In this document: one piece after another, positions 16,001-37,947 of the stretch
Layout of the letters: every line of letters begins with the position of its first letter
Numbering within the stretch: position 1 is the first letter of the stretch
Assembly (NCBI GenBank): GCA_023079485.1
Contig: CM041097.1
Location: 14,665,561-14,729,560 of the forward strand
Direction of reading: 5' to 3'
Origin: Archilochus colubris
Lineage: Eukaryota > Chordata > Aves > Apodiformes > Trochilidae
Length of the DNA stretch: 64,000 nt
Position numbers and translations under genes: made by a program
Notes under the pieces: generated by a model
Database searches by the model: none
What the model saw: the letters and a program-made list of their open reading frames with translations, nothing else
What the model was told of the DNA's origin: nothing

Positions 16001-18343
16001 CCTGTAAATTGCTGTGGTGAGTGAGACGTGAATGCTGTCTCCCAAGAACAGTGAGGCAGGAAGGCTGTCATCCAAGTATAATAAGAAAACTGCATTACTC
16101 TTTCAGGGGACCACTTACTTCCCCAGCTCATACGCTGTGTCAAGATTTTAATAAAGTAGAATATTGCAGAAAAAGTTGTTTCATTTCATCTGTTTCATGT
16201 CAAAAAAATACGCCAGCGGAAGGCATAGAAAAATTCCCTGCCTGCAAACCTGTGTTTTCAGCCCAGCCTCATGGCAATGTCCTCAGCCTGAACAGAGCCT
16301 ATCAGCTGCTCCACAGCACACATCAGCCTTCCAGAGGCTCCACATCACGTACACAGCCCTGACTCATTGACCAGACAGCCACATGTCTGTCTGCAGCCTT
16401 GCACAGCTCTATTAAGATGATACAAAGGTACCTCCTACCCCTTCAGGAAGCATTGGGCACCGTGCTGTGCCCTGAGACAGCTCCCATCCCTGCTAGGCAC
16501 CTGGTAGGTAACTCCTGGAGAAATTCAGGGTGATGTTCTTCACTTAGGGACAACCCCCAACCTTGCATGGTGGCTCTTTCACAGTTCTGAGAAGCCACAC
16601 TTTGCTTTTGTCTCCTTAGAGGTTCATCTGATGTGTGAAAGGTCCCAAAAGGGCTGGTGGATGACCTATGCTGGAAGGATTTCAGTGCTTGTCTTAGAGG
16701 CTGCTTAGGGCTGCTCTTCATCTCCACAGTGATTAGAGAAGCTGTGAAGTGGTGAATCTGCTAAAAGGCCCAGCAAGGCAGACAGAGGAGTGTAATTAGA
16801 AAGGGGGTGTTCACACTGAGGAGTAAGAAACAGATGCTGGAAAAACCTAAAAAATACATTAACCTGAGTAATTCATGAGATGTCAGTATCTACTGCTAGA
16901 GCTAATGGACTTTTATTTTCTCTTGGGCATCCCAAAGTCCCCAGTGGCATGTTGTTACTTATAAAGCACCTGAGGGACCAAAGAAGCATCCATGTCTTCT
17001 GGAATATGTCTCCACCATTCTGGAAGAGTTTCACCTACTGTCTGCACCATGCTGTACTCATCAGAGACCACATTTACCTGGTTAGGTGCCACCTGTCACT
17101 AAGTATCTGTATTTCCCCCCAAAGCTATGGGGACATGGGCCAGCTTGGGCTCCAGAAGCCATGGATATGCCTGGACAGAAGGTGGTGCTGAGAGCAGGTG
17201 GCACCAGCTTGAGTATGGTTCTCCAATGGGACCCCTGAAACCCAACTGGTTCATGTCCCTACAGCATGAAGAACCAGCATAACTACTTCAGAACCATCTG
17301 CATCTCTCCATACGTTGTGTCTTGTACTTCCTGGGAGGCACAAAGGGAGACTCTGACATAAGGAAGGTGACAGAAAACAAAGCTGCTGCCTGGTTTGCAT
17401 GGAAGGATGTCAGCAAGTGAAACACACAGTGCTGCAGAGTTTTAAGCAAGCATTGAGCAAGGCTTCTAAAGACAGGAAAAAGAATAAACAAAACAAAACA
17501 AACAACTGGATTTTCTCTAATCAGACAGATAATATTCACAGCCTACAAGTGGTGCCAAAATATTTCAGGAAATTCCTAAGCCCTTCTTGAGTAAAAGCTC
17601 AGGAAAACACAATACTTAAGGACAGCAACTACAACAGTACAAATGAAAGCTTTTCACCCTCTCCCAGCCTCCTTACACAGTTTAAAATGATTAAAAGCCC
17701 ATTTTGCCATCTCCTCTGCAAATTAAGTTCTGAGTTGAGCATGTAAAAGATCAGCATAAAACTCAAACAAATGATGTAAACTGCAAGGGGCAGAAACCAA
17801 TGTGTACCCTGCACAGACAGCATGAGGTGTAATTCATCCCATTCAATTCCTGCACCAAGAAAACTGAACATTATCTGAGCAATTCCTTCCAGTAAGGCAC
17901 AAATATCATGCTTGAAAAACCCAGTCCCAAAGACTTTGGCCTGTTTTTCAGAGTCAACTACAAGGTGGGGCTGCCTGCCCTGGACTTGCCACTGAGCAGA
18001 GTGGCCCAGGAGGGCAGAACACAAGCATCAAGGCCCTGGGGAACACTGAAGTCCAACATTTTTTTTTTTTTCACATGAACCATGAGTAGGTACATCTCTA
18101 TCTGTTCCTTTGCACAATCACATCAAACCCCATTCTGGAACCCCTTTTGCTTCTCCCCTCCTCAATAACCAATTTTATCTCCAGATGCAGAAACCAAGTC
18201 CTGCAAGGACTACATCTCTGTTTTGTTTCATTTGAGCATCCAGACCAGACCTGTCTCCGCATCCAGAAACAGCCACATCCAGCAAGTGCTCACACCTGAA
18301 AAATCAGGGCACCTGTTTCCAAAGAGCATATTAAAACAATTTA

Positions 18344-27617
<9,274 letters not shown>

Positions 27618-28120
27618 CTGTTCCCCCTGGTGATGGTAGGGCAGGAGGAAAATATCCAGCGGGTGGCTGAGCTGTCCTAGTTGTGCCGGGTGAGTTTTGG
27701 CGGGTGGGCTGCTCCTGGGACCAGCCCGAGCACCGCAGTGCCATAAAGCATCCCGAGCTCACCCTGTGCAGCCCGAGTGGCTTTTGTCAGAGCCTTTCAG
27801 AGGAGGCAGGCACAGACTGAGACACGTCTCCACAAGAAACCCACGGGGGAAAAACCCACCATCCCTGCCCCGCGTCTTACGCTCAGATCGCCTCCCTCCG
27901 AAATTCAGCTCCAGGGGGTGCTCCCTGCTCCTCTCTCCCAATCCAGCGGCTCCCCCTTCAACCCGCCTTTCACTCAGTGACCCTTAGGAGGTGGCAAGAG
28001 GATGTCCAATTTGCTCTCCGAGCGTTGAGGCATTAACGAGGAGACGTGGAGCCCGTGGAGAATAATTGTGGGCGCGCAGGGGCTCTGCTGTTGCATTGCT
28101 CTCCTCTCCTGCATGCTAAT
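27618..28120 (-). promoter_or_regulatory. PRICKLE2: CpG-rich candidate internal promoter and non-coding first exon of PRICKLE2
   Basis: Roughly 27690-28170 has about 30 CpG dinucleotides in under 500 bp, while the flanks have very few. Two good minus-strand donors lie within it: CAG|GTAAGA with gt at 27617-27616 (near-perfect consensus) and CAGG|GTGAGC with gt at 27762-27761. Upstream in transcript sense are TGACATCA (CRE/ATF-like, 28125-28132) and ATTAGCAT (POU-like, 28113-28120). No clear TATA box is seen. Splicing from 27618 to 18557 would give a 5' UTR exon for the short isoform. A short upstream ORF (ATG at 28114, stop ending 27974, 46 codons) would lie in the leader if transcription starts above 28114. 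The transcription start site is unknown. It could instead be a CpG-rich enhancer or an antisense promoter. Confidence 0.45.
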
Positions 28121-29408
28121 GAGCAATGATGTCAGCAAAGCCAAAGTCACCGCATCCGGACCGTGCGCCACAGCCCGGACACCCTCCCATTTATTTACAT
28201 GGAAATCAGACCCCACTGAGAAATCAATAAACCCTGTCAGCTGCTTAGGGAAAGAGGAGGGGAGGGGAAAAAAAAAAAAAAAGGATAAAATAAAAGTCTT
28301 TCTCGCTGGCTCTCATGTGCGTGTTTCAAAGAGTTGGCCCTGCACCAGCAGCCCAAATTGAATGGTGTGAAGACACTAATTATCCCTCCCCAACCAGCAT
28401 CTTATTTGATGCTGACCGAAGCTCAGCTTGCTGTCAAACTCAAGGCAGTGCTTCTTAAGTTTGGGGGCTATTAAAGCAATGATCTGCTGGCTCTGAGCAA
28501 TGTATCGTTTTTTTTCCCTGGCTTTCAATGCCCTCTTAATTATTTTCTGCAGTCATTTGCTGTGATTCCCCACTGGTTTTCAGACGCAGAACGTTTGCAC
28601 ACCAGCAAGACTAAATATTCTGGGAAATGCAAGTTGTTAGTGTGGCATTTTGGTTACTGCATATTTTAATATATTTTCTTTCATATGGCCCCAAGAGGTG
28701 CACAAGTCACAACTTTTATGTGTATCTCAGGTGAGAGTGCCCCAGGAATACACCACCCCAACGGGGATGCTGAATCCTCCTTCCCCTGTGTTTCCCTCTT
28801 TACAAAAAAGAGAAGAAACTGCAGAGAAGGAGCTACACTGCCAAACCTCTGCTGCTGCTCTCAAAGCCCATTGCTTGGGAATCAGGTGGTCACAAATGAA
28901 TCTCTGCTTCAAAGAGAAGGAGAGAGCACTTCTGAGCTTTTGCATTTGTAAAAATGGTGACTGAAATTCAAAAGCCTGCTTTCTGTGGCCTCAGAAAACA
29001 AACACAACTTGTCCAACACGTAGTGCTTTTGTGGCAAGCTCCTGACTTCTGGGGTCTGGCTCCAGATTTCAGAGCCCTGGATTTTGGCAATATTAGCTGT
29101 GTTTACAGAACACAGACAGACGCAGAAACTACAGCTGTGAGTCTTTCTGCAATCTCAAATGATTTAAATTATTATTATTAAGGCTCATAAATTAGGTTTC
29201 ATTATATGGAATTGCACTCCAAAACTCAAGGGTGAGATCTTCAGCTGGGACAAATCAGCCCAGATCCCCCATGGAGCCACCCCAGCTTACCCCAGCCAAG
29301 CACAACAGACCAAGAATATGCAAAGACCTCATCTGGCTCAGACAACTTCAGACAAAAGAAAATATTCATGGCCATTGATGAAATATTTGAGCATTTACAG
29401 TTCCTCCC

Positions 29409-29462
29409 CCCAGCTTTTTTTTTTTCTTTTTTTTTCTTCTTTTCTTTTTTCTTTTTGTTTTT
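29409..29462 (+). repeat. T-rich/pyrimidine low-complexity tract
   Basis: The tract is more than 50 bp of T runs broken by single C or G residues. It may be a decayed poly-A tail on the opposite strand, but no retroposed body is recognisable beside it. Confidence 0.8.
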
Positions 29463-30340
29463 TAAATTACAAGTGTAGCAGCAAGTTCATGTGTTGAGCA
29501 CTGACTATGTTACAGCTTCCAGCAAGGTTGGACCTTCCTTTCATGAAGCAAGGAACAGCATCACCTCCACTTCTACCTGGGATGGTCACAGCACCAAGAA
29601 GCTCCCCTCCAGCTCCTTCAGCTACACAGAGCACTTGAAGGAAAAAACCTCCCCCAGCCCTTCAGCATCCTAAAGTGGCACATTTTGTCCCTTCCTACTG
29701 GTGTTGTGGGCAGGATGTTAACTCATCTCTCTATGGTTAGCATTCCATGGCCCCAAGATTACATATTTTTCCTCTTAAATTCAGAACATGTTAATTATAA
29801 TACAAAGGAAAGGAGATGAAACTGAATTGGGCAAAAGCAAACAATGAAGCCTGCTTATAAAATGATAAGGCTAAGCAGAAATGCTGTAGAGCAGAAATTA
29901 CCCATGTTTACTCTACCAATTTTCCCTGGAAACATATTGCTAAAAGCACACAGCAGTGACCAGGGGTACAGCCAGCTCAAAGAATATTTACTGCTCCACG
30001 CAGCAGGTCTTGGAGGTGCTAATTTCCACTGAATGCCTGACTTTCTCTGCATTGACTTCCAAGAAGCAAAAGCCCTTTAGCTAGAAACACTTAAGGACAA
30101 AGTGTGTATTAGTGCTCCAAGAGCCACTTCAGCAGGACCACCAGCCAGGCTCGTGCTCATGAGAAAGGTTGGCAGGGCAAGAACCCAAGTGTCCAACCTC
30201 ACTTGCACAATCCTGGTGCAGGGTGGATGGCAGTGGCATCCTCACACCACCAGACATCCTACAGCAAAGGTGAGTCCTGAAACCTGTTCTGCTTGGCTGT
30301 CTTGGTCAACTGGATCCACACCAAAAATTGCAAACTTATC

Positions 30341-30408
30341 CTTGTAATTTGATATACAAAGTTACATATATATATATATATATATACTTGTAAACTAGAT
30401 ATACAAAG
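30341..30408 (+). repeat. (AT)n microsatellite between two direct repeats
   Basis: About ten AT units occupy 30366-30386. The flanking unit CTTGTAATTTGATATACAAAG (30341-30361) recurs, with small changes, immediately after the AT run at 30387-30408. The two copies are about 46 bp apart, which suggests a tandem duplication that embedded the dinucleotide run. Confidence 0.8.
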
Positions 30409-33400
30409 ATAAAATGGGGGTGATGTAAAAGATCTGTGAGACCAATGCTTTCAACATCTCAGCTGCACTGCTAGCTATGAGCAAGAAGTGCATTGTATCT
30501 CCAAACAGCACGTAGAATTGCCATTGCTCCTGGCAGATTTCTTGTTCCAATACTTGCAGATCTAAATATCCACAAAATCCAATGAGCAGGCTGTTCAGAG
30601 ACAAGAAATGAGATTAGAAGCTGCCATGTTTAGATATACAACTGTCTTAGGAAAGTGGAAATGAGCCTTTCTGCTTTGAAAGCTGCCAATTCATTGGCAA
30701 TTGCTCCGTATTACTGCTACCTACTGCAAGACCTGTGAAAAGGTCACGAGTTGGAATGAATCCAGAAGGCACACACACGATCTCTTGACGGATTCTGTAC
30801 ATTACGCAGGTGAAATGGGTGTTTCATTAAGCAGCAAGGAGAACAGTGAGATGGTGGAGCACATTATCAAAGGTCACGTGAAGGACTTGCACCATTACTA
30901 GGATGGATGCTGACAACTGCCAGCAATGAAACTAACGCTCTGAACAGCCAGAGGTAAAGTCTGAGCTACTGATAAAAAGAAAGAGAAACTGGATCAAGAG
31001 CAGGAAGCCCTCACTCAGGTGCAGAGGTGAAAGATGGACAACTCTGCTTGTAAATGTAGCCCTTTGTAGATTTAAGCACAAGGACTCAGTCACCAGTAAA
31101 CTTTCTGCCATTTGCTCAAGCTCACCCCCCCTATGGCTAATTTCACAAATCACTGTAAGAGCCCACATTTCATAAATGCTGTATTTTATCACCTTGGTGT
31201 ATCGATCAGCCATCAATCAATAGGGTTCCACGTGACACTGTGGACTCACCCGATGACAATGAGGGACATGGCCACGTGCAGAGACAGCAGGCTGGAGTCC
31301 TCAAGGTCATCAAACTACTAACCTGATGAATGTCAGATCAAGTTGCCTTTCTGAATTATTTAGTGAGCATGCTCTGCTGCAGCTTGCCAGATCAGTGTAC
31401 AGCAGCACTGCTACCCTGGGATGCCACCAAGGATCCAGCCTCTGCTGTCACAAAATGCTACTCATGGGGATGAAAGGCAGGTCCTGTCCTGGCTCACAGC
31501 AATAGGCACAATAGCAGATTACTTTCCCACTGCTCTTTCTCCCCACAGAAATGCAGAGCTGGATGCCCACTGTTTTTTTATCCCCTCCGTTCCCACACTC
31601 AACCCTGTTATTTGCAGAGAAATCTCTGCTCGCTGAGCCAGAGCTTCTGCCCCAGTGCCAGGATGGATGTGTCCCTGAGCTGGGGGACAGCTGGAAACCA
31701 ACCAGGGCAGGGACACTTTTGGGGCCATGCTCCCATGGCCACAGGGCAGCCAGAAACAGCAGTGAGAGGCTGGAAAGTGCACAGCATTGCCCACACCAGA
31801 GGGGAAGGCAAGGTGATTGCAGAAGAGCAGCGAGCAAGGAGGAGGAAGACCCTGGATGGCTGGGTCCAACCAAAGGCCTGGCTCTTCAGGAGGCACACAG
31901 GGATGTGCCCAGGATATAAGGAAAGTTCCTGCATCCTGAAATACCTGTCAGGACTTTAAAATAGGTTAAACCCACTTTTTTCTTCTTATATTGTTTGGTT
32001 TTTGTTTGTTGGCTTTAAGCAAGGCAGCACCGAACCATCCAAATGCAGGGGTGATCCCATGGAGTACCTCTCACACCATTCTGGTGCTCTTGAGCTTCAC
32101 TGCCCTGTGCCCCCCAAAGACAAAGCAGCCCCAAAAGGACCCTCATTCACCAGCTGTCCCTACCCTACACCCCCAGCTCATGGACCAGCACCACTCACTC
32201 TGGTGTGACACCTGGAGCATGCCACAGACAGTGTTTCAATCAATCACTGTATCTCTTCCTCTCTCTTTTTTTTTTTTTTTTTACTTTAATCACCTTAATG
32301 CAAGAAGATTAAGAGAGCTTAACAACAATAAGGCTTTTCATGGCCTCCAGCTTCAACTCAGCACTGATTTTTACTTTGTATGTTGAAATCAAATTTGTAA
32401 CCGAACGGGAGCAACAATCTGGATGCTCACATAGTTTACCCTTTTCTAGCCCAATAGAATTCTCATCTGAATACTTTTTTAAGTGTCCTTTAGTGATGTC
32501 TACAAAAGCCTCATTACTGCACTGCATTGCAATTTAAGCTAAAAAAACTCAACAGTTATTTTTTTAATGACATATTTTTCTTGGGGCCTTTCCACAAACA
32601 ATAAAGCTTTCACTGAAAATATGTTGCAAAGGAAACACATAAATCTTCAGCTTATCTGCTGGTATGTTTTCCAACGATCTAAATCTTTGATCAGCAACAA
32701 ATTAATTTTCCAATTACACAATACAAGAAGATGTATTTCCAGGATATCCAAGGAACCCTGCAAGTCTGCATTAACATGTGCTTTGGCAGCAGGTCAGGAC
32801 TCCTTCATTGCTGCCCTTTTCACTGGCTGATGCTGTCAGGATTGCTGTCACCTTAGAGGATTTTTTTTTTTTTTTTGGCTTCAAACCTGTCTAATAGGAT
32901 GTTTTGGGTCAGTGATTATGCCCTGAGGATTTCTTGCCTTTGCTCACTGAGTTCCTCTCTGCACCACCCATCTTATCCCCCCTCCCAGAAGCTGTGCAAG
33001 CAGCAGGACTGGAGCGTGGTGCTCAGCTGCCTCAGTGCTCAGAAGTGAGTCCTGGGTCAGCTTAGAGTCCTGGCCAAGTGGCACAAGATGCTTTAACCCC
33101 CCTAAACCAGGCTGTGCTCATCTTCTCTGGCTGCCAGGGGAATTAAACACGTCCCTCACCCTGGCAAGGCATCATCCAAGTCTCTGCTCCAAACCAGGAG
33201 CTGCTGGCAGGTCCTGGGACTGCACAAACCTCCCTCCAAGCTCCTCAGAAACCACCAATGATTGGAATTGCCAAGCTTCTGCCCCAGGCCAGAAGAGGTA
33301 GTGCTACTTGCTCTTCTCAAACTATGAGAAAAGACCTTTTTGCTGCTTGCGTCCAAACTGCTGGTAACTCCAGCCCATTTTTTAATCCATCCTCCCGTGA

Positions 33401-33899
33401 CATGCTACACTCCTCTGGGAGGACATCACTCTGGACCCTCATGTTGAGCTATCCAGAGCCTCTGAACTGCTCAGGAGGAAGAAAGGTTCCAAAATAGATT
33501 TTTATTTCATACCTGAGAGCAAGAAGTAGACCTGGATGATACAAAACCAGTCAGTGCAAGCAGATGGACTCCACCCACTACAAGACTTCTCCAGTCCAGT
33601 TAATCTTGATTTGAAATTAAAACCAAAACAATCAAACAGACAATAAAATTATGAAAAGTGGCATCTCAATTCAAGCCTTGGTACTTCCACAGAACTGTGC
33701 TTTGCCTGGAATGCATGGAGCAGGTCACAGTGTCTTGGGTGACTGCGAGGTTTGCAGCTTGGCTGTCCCCCTGGCTGAAGCTGGATGAAGCTCCAGGTCC
33801 CCAAGGCAGCCTGGCACTGTATGCAAATGACAAGAGATGTTTGCTATTCTTCCCTTTGTTTTAATTAGTAATAACAATTTGTTATCATGGCTTGCCATT

Positions 33900-34380
33900 T
33901 GTTCATACTTCGGAGAAAACTGCCTCCTCAAACGATATGCTGAGATTACAACGGGCTTTCTGTGTTTGCCTTGGTTTTAGTAGCTCATAACAAACCATGA
34001 AATTCATTACTCTTGCCACAAGCACCCATGAGATGTGCCAACCAGGGTGTGATTTATACACAGCTTGACTCATGGAAATTTAAAGGTTTTAATGTTGCCT
34101 CCAAGAAGTAAAGGGTTTGAAATTTTATACAGCTGAATTACAAAGAAAAAAAAAAAAAATCCCAGGCGCAAACTACTGCATTGTTTTATATGCCTAAAGA
34201 GCCTGAACATTAAACTCAGGGTAAAAATAACTCACTAAACATTAATTAATTTAAGCATATCATCTGAACAGCCTTTTCAGTGATAAGCCTTCTGGCCTGC
34301 AAGTTAGTTCATTCTATATAAAGGAAGAGATTTAACAGTAAAACTTCCCTATTACGATATAATTTGGCAGAACATTCCCA
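33900..34380. promoter_or_regulatory. Candidate conserved regulatory block (AT-rich)
   Basis: This is about 480 bp of AT-rich unique sequence with few CpGs and many homeodomain-like cores, including ACATTAATTAATTTAAGCAT near 34239-34258. It also has GATTACAACGGGC and CCTATTACGATATAATT segments. A poly-A tract of 13 at 34147-34159 interrupts it. Motif impression only. Confidence 0.2.
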
Positions 34381-34651
34381 CTGAAAGAGCCGGGTGGAAA
34401 TCAGCCTGTGCATCACCACCTTTAATGGGAAAGGGCTGTCAGTCATACCCCAGTCCCATTTCTCCATGCCATGTCAAGCCTCCTACATCAAACCCAATAC
34501 ACAAATCATCAAGCCCATCAAGATCATTAGAGCTGCTCAGCCATCAGGGAAAGGTCAGCCCCTCACTGCCTGACAGCTCCTGCTCCAGAGGCAGCATCAA
34601 TCACAGCCCCCCTCAACTGTGGAGGAGGGCACAGCTGGGAACCTGCAGCCC

Positions 34652-34713
34652 TGACCTGTCATCTTCTAAACCCACATCCCTTCCTCCTGTGACCTGTCAT
34701 CTTCTAAACCCAC
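34652..34713 (+). repeat. Short tandem duplication, 38-bp period
   Basis: The 24-bp string starting TGACCTGTCATCTTCTAAAC occurs at 34652-34675 and again at 34690-34713 without mismatch. This indicates a recent local duplication. Confidence 0.88.
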
Positions 34714-34822
34714 CCCTCTGACCATAAAAAAACAGCTACGTTTTTATCTGATCAACAGGGAAACACAACTAAACCACCTGCCATACAAGCAGGGGGGGAC
34801 AGGACCTGGTTAAGGCTGTATC

Positions 34823-34875
34823 AGAAGAGGTACTGAAGGTAGTGAAGAAGAAGAGGTACAAGAAGGTAGTGAAGG
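34823..34875 (+). repeat. Imperfect tandem repeat of an AAGAGGTAC...GAAGGTAGTGAAG unit
   Basis: Two adjacent copies of about 26 bp share AAGAGGTAC followed by GAAGGTAGTGAAG. The second copy has extra AAG triplets. It is a purine-rich minisatellite-like duplication. Confidence 0.7.
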
Positions 34876-37800
34876 GTCAAAGCCACCCTTGACAGAGATG
34901 CCACTGAGGCACAGCCTGAAGATATTCCCAGACAGGAGACCTCAGGCGTGCCCGGCTCCTGTGGTGACACCAGCATCAGTACCAGGCTGCTGCTTCATCA
35001 ACCTGGGCCTCACCCCTGCCCTTGGAAGGGAGGAGAAACTCACTTGTTCATGATTAACAGGGGAACACCAGAGTTATCAAATGCAATAGCTCCTGTCAGC
35101 CATTGCTTGTTAAACGTGCTGAAAACCAAAGGCCATTTCTTTCTCTTTTTTTCCCCTACCATGCTGTGCTGCATGTAGCATTATCTTCAAAGGGCAAACG
35201 AAGCAAATATATTTGCTACCCATAAGCAGACTAAATACCTCAGCCTTTTAGAAGCAATTATTGCTGCTAGAGATTTAGTGAGCCTCATTGTTTTGTGGCT
35301 CAGAAAGCATTTTGCTGCCTGCTTTGGAGTGAGCCTTCAAAGTGCCCTGTGACAACGAGCAAACCCTCTCCAGTGAAATAAAAAATGGCTTGGCATCCAG
35401 AGGAGCAGGGGTTTTTCTTTTTTGCTCAGCATTTAACTTACAGTGTCTCCTTGCAACAAAAGAACAGCAATTTGGGGGGCTGCTCAGCTGCTGCCAGCAG
35501 CTGGACTGAAGGCAGGGTCAGATGGGTTCCTGCAGCAGAGGAGTGAGGATGTTTATGGAAAACAGTGAATATTCTCTGAGTAGAGCTGGAAACCCTCCTG
35601 CTGTGTGCCCAGATTGGAAGGGATTGCTCTAACTAGGGTTGAGATTGGCTGTAGTGGTCTAGGACATAAAATAAAATGTGAAGGAAAAGGGCAATGAAGA
35701 AAGTGCTGGACATTGTCCTCTTCTCTCCATCCCAAACAGGTAGGGATGCTCCAGACCAGGGTGGCTCATCTGGCTGAGAACTGTGGAGATGTGGTGTTGC
35801 AGAGCCAGGGCAACATCTCTCCTTTATGTGGCTTTATTTTAGGGCAAACAGATCAATTTCAAAAATTCCTTCTCTGTGCAAACCATGCTCATTCCCTTGT
35901 ACCAGTGCAGGGAAGCAGAGGGGGAGCACAGTTGGGCTCCCTGTGGTACGTCAAACATGCATCTCAAAAAGATGAGAAACCATGGATGGCCAAACAGACA
36001 GATGGAGAAAGGAGAAGGGAAGCTCATGGTACCAGCAAGTCTATTATAATTAGTGTAATCAGCAGCAATCACAGCTCAACAGCTGCCTTCCCCTCCCTGA
36101 GCGCCTGCTACACCCAGCAGCACAAACCCATGGCCAAGAAGATTTTGACACTTGATGTAATCTGAACAGCCCTGCTTTGAAAAACGTTTTGACTTTGGTA
36201 AACTTTTTTTGGTAAGCTTTTCATTCCACATAACATGCAGAAAAGAATGCTAAATCTTCTGTGCTCACAGAAGAGTCAGGAAACTAAGCGTAGTTTTTAT
36301 ACCAAATATGAATTTCCATGGGGCTTAGAACAAAACCTCATCACCTTTAATTTGAGACAAACCTGCCACACTCAATTTTCTGAAGGTAGCGTCAGAAAAG
36401 AACTGTTATACAGAAAATGGCAAAACATGACAAAAAGCATTTGCTGTCCTCCTCTGATGTGTCCAGCATCCTCCTCTGAAGCATTCCTATGATAAGTTCC
36501 TTTGAAACACACATCTCCAGCCACTGCAGAATTGCAGAAAGTTGTAAGGGAACATAGAGCAAAGAAAAATCGCTCTAAAGGCCACCAAAATCCAAAGCAG
36601 CCCTGCTTTAAAAGAAAGGTTTTTCTTGGTAGAATGATATTTTGAAGGACTGGAAAGCAGAGATGTAACTGGAGTGCAGTGATTTCTGATACCAAGTCTT
36701 AACTGGCTTGGAAATGGTGACCACCACGTGGACCAGCCACAGCAGCTCCCACACCTTCCCCATCAGCACAACCTTAATGCCCAGTTACTCAACCAAAAAG
36801 TAAGCATCAAGATAATCAAAGCCATCTACGAGGGGTGCTGCAAGGCATTGTTTTATGTGAAGTGACAAAACAACAAGAGTGTTCAGACTCTTGGAGGAGA
36901 GTCTGGCTCCTTCTTCATGCATTGTGTGGGGAAAAGGTATCAGAAAGCAAAGAGCATGGCTACAGTGAAGGCTTTCCCTTGATACTTTGCTCCAAGGCAC
37001 CACTAAATAAATGGAGCTTTCAAGTACACAAATGGATTGCAGAGGCATCCACAGTGAGTCTATTAGCTAATCACTCAAGATTAGCATTTATTTTAATCAT
37101 CAGGCATTCAGGTAAAGGAAGAAGTTCCCATGTATCTGCATACATCCCTTCTACACTTGTTAAAAAGTTGGACAAAGCTGTCTCCCAGTGACAGTAATAC
37201 CAAGATAAATCTTCTCTTCACAAGGGAGGTGCCTGTGGGCACAGCCTGAGCCAGGCACATTGCTTGCTGTGGCTAATGGCCCAGGACAAGGCCAGCATTG
37301 TGGACCTTCAGCCCAAATCTGGCAGACCTGTGCGACCAGTACAGCCTTTGGCATGAGCCTGGGGCTGGTCTGACTCATGCTGCTGATCTAGAGCAAAGTA
37401 TCTTAAAATCTGACACATGACTCTGTCTCATCCCAAAGGAGTATTTAACCCATCAGGCTGCCACTGCTCCTTCCTTCCTCTTGCTGCTATGGGAAGCCTC
37501 ATGTCCTGTCCTCTGATCCTCCATCTGAGCATGCAACAGCCAACAAATAAACATATTTCACTCATTTAAGTAGCTTCACTTACAAGATGTAGGAAATGCA
37601 GCAAATGTAGAGCAATTTGGGCAGTTTGATGCATTCCACACTGTTAACAAAACAAGCATTAATACCACTTTATCACCAGCTCTGATCTTCCTGGCATCAT
37701 TTCATGCCTGCAGATAACCCACACTGTCACTTGGTACCTACAGGGGATGGTGGACAAGGTCTCCAGTCACAACAGCTGATTTCCAGCACCCTGAGAACTC

Positions 37801-37947
37801 AATCTCAGCTTTACAGGCTCAAGCCCAGCTTAGGCTTGAGCAATCTAAAAAGGAGACATATCAACTCACTTAGGCTTATCTCTCTAATTGCCTGCCCAGG
37901 AATCAGTGGTGTCAGCCACTTGCACTCACATAAGTCACGGCAGTCAG

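Larger units (their letters stand above)
28121..37947. other. Non-coding stretch, probable long-isoform intron or upstream region
   Basis: No exon or gene is recognisable on either strand. It holds a poly-A tract (28267-28283), a T/C-rich tract (29409-29462), an AT microsatellite flanked by direct repeats (30341-30408), a T tract at 32267-32282, duplicated short units (34652-34713 and 34823-34875), and an AT-rich block at 33900-34380 that may be conserved regulatory DNA. Open frames are at most about 150 codons, match nothing I know and often start at non-ATG codons. Confidence 0.7.

Noticed and set aside
29409..29462. T-rich tract as the poly-A tail of a processed pseudogene
   Set aside because: Flanking sequence on either side shows no coding similarity or target-site duplication that I can see.
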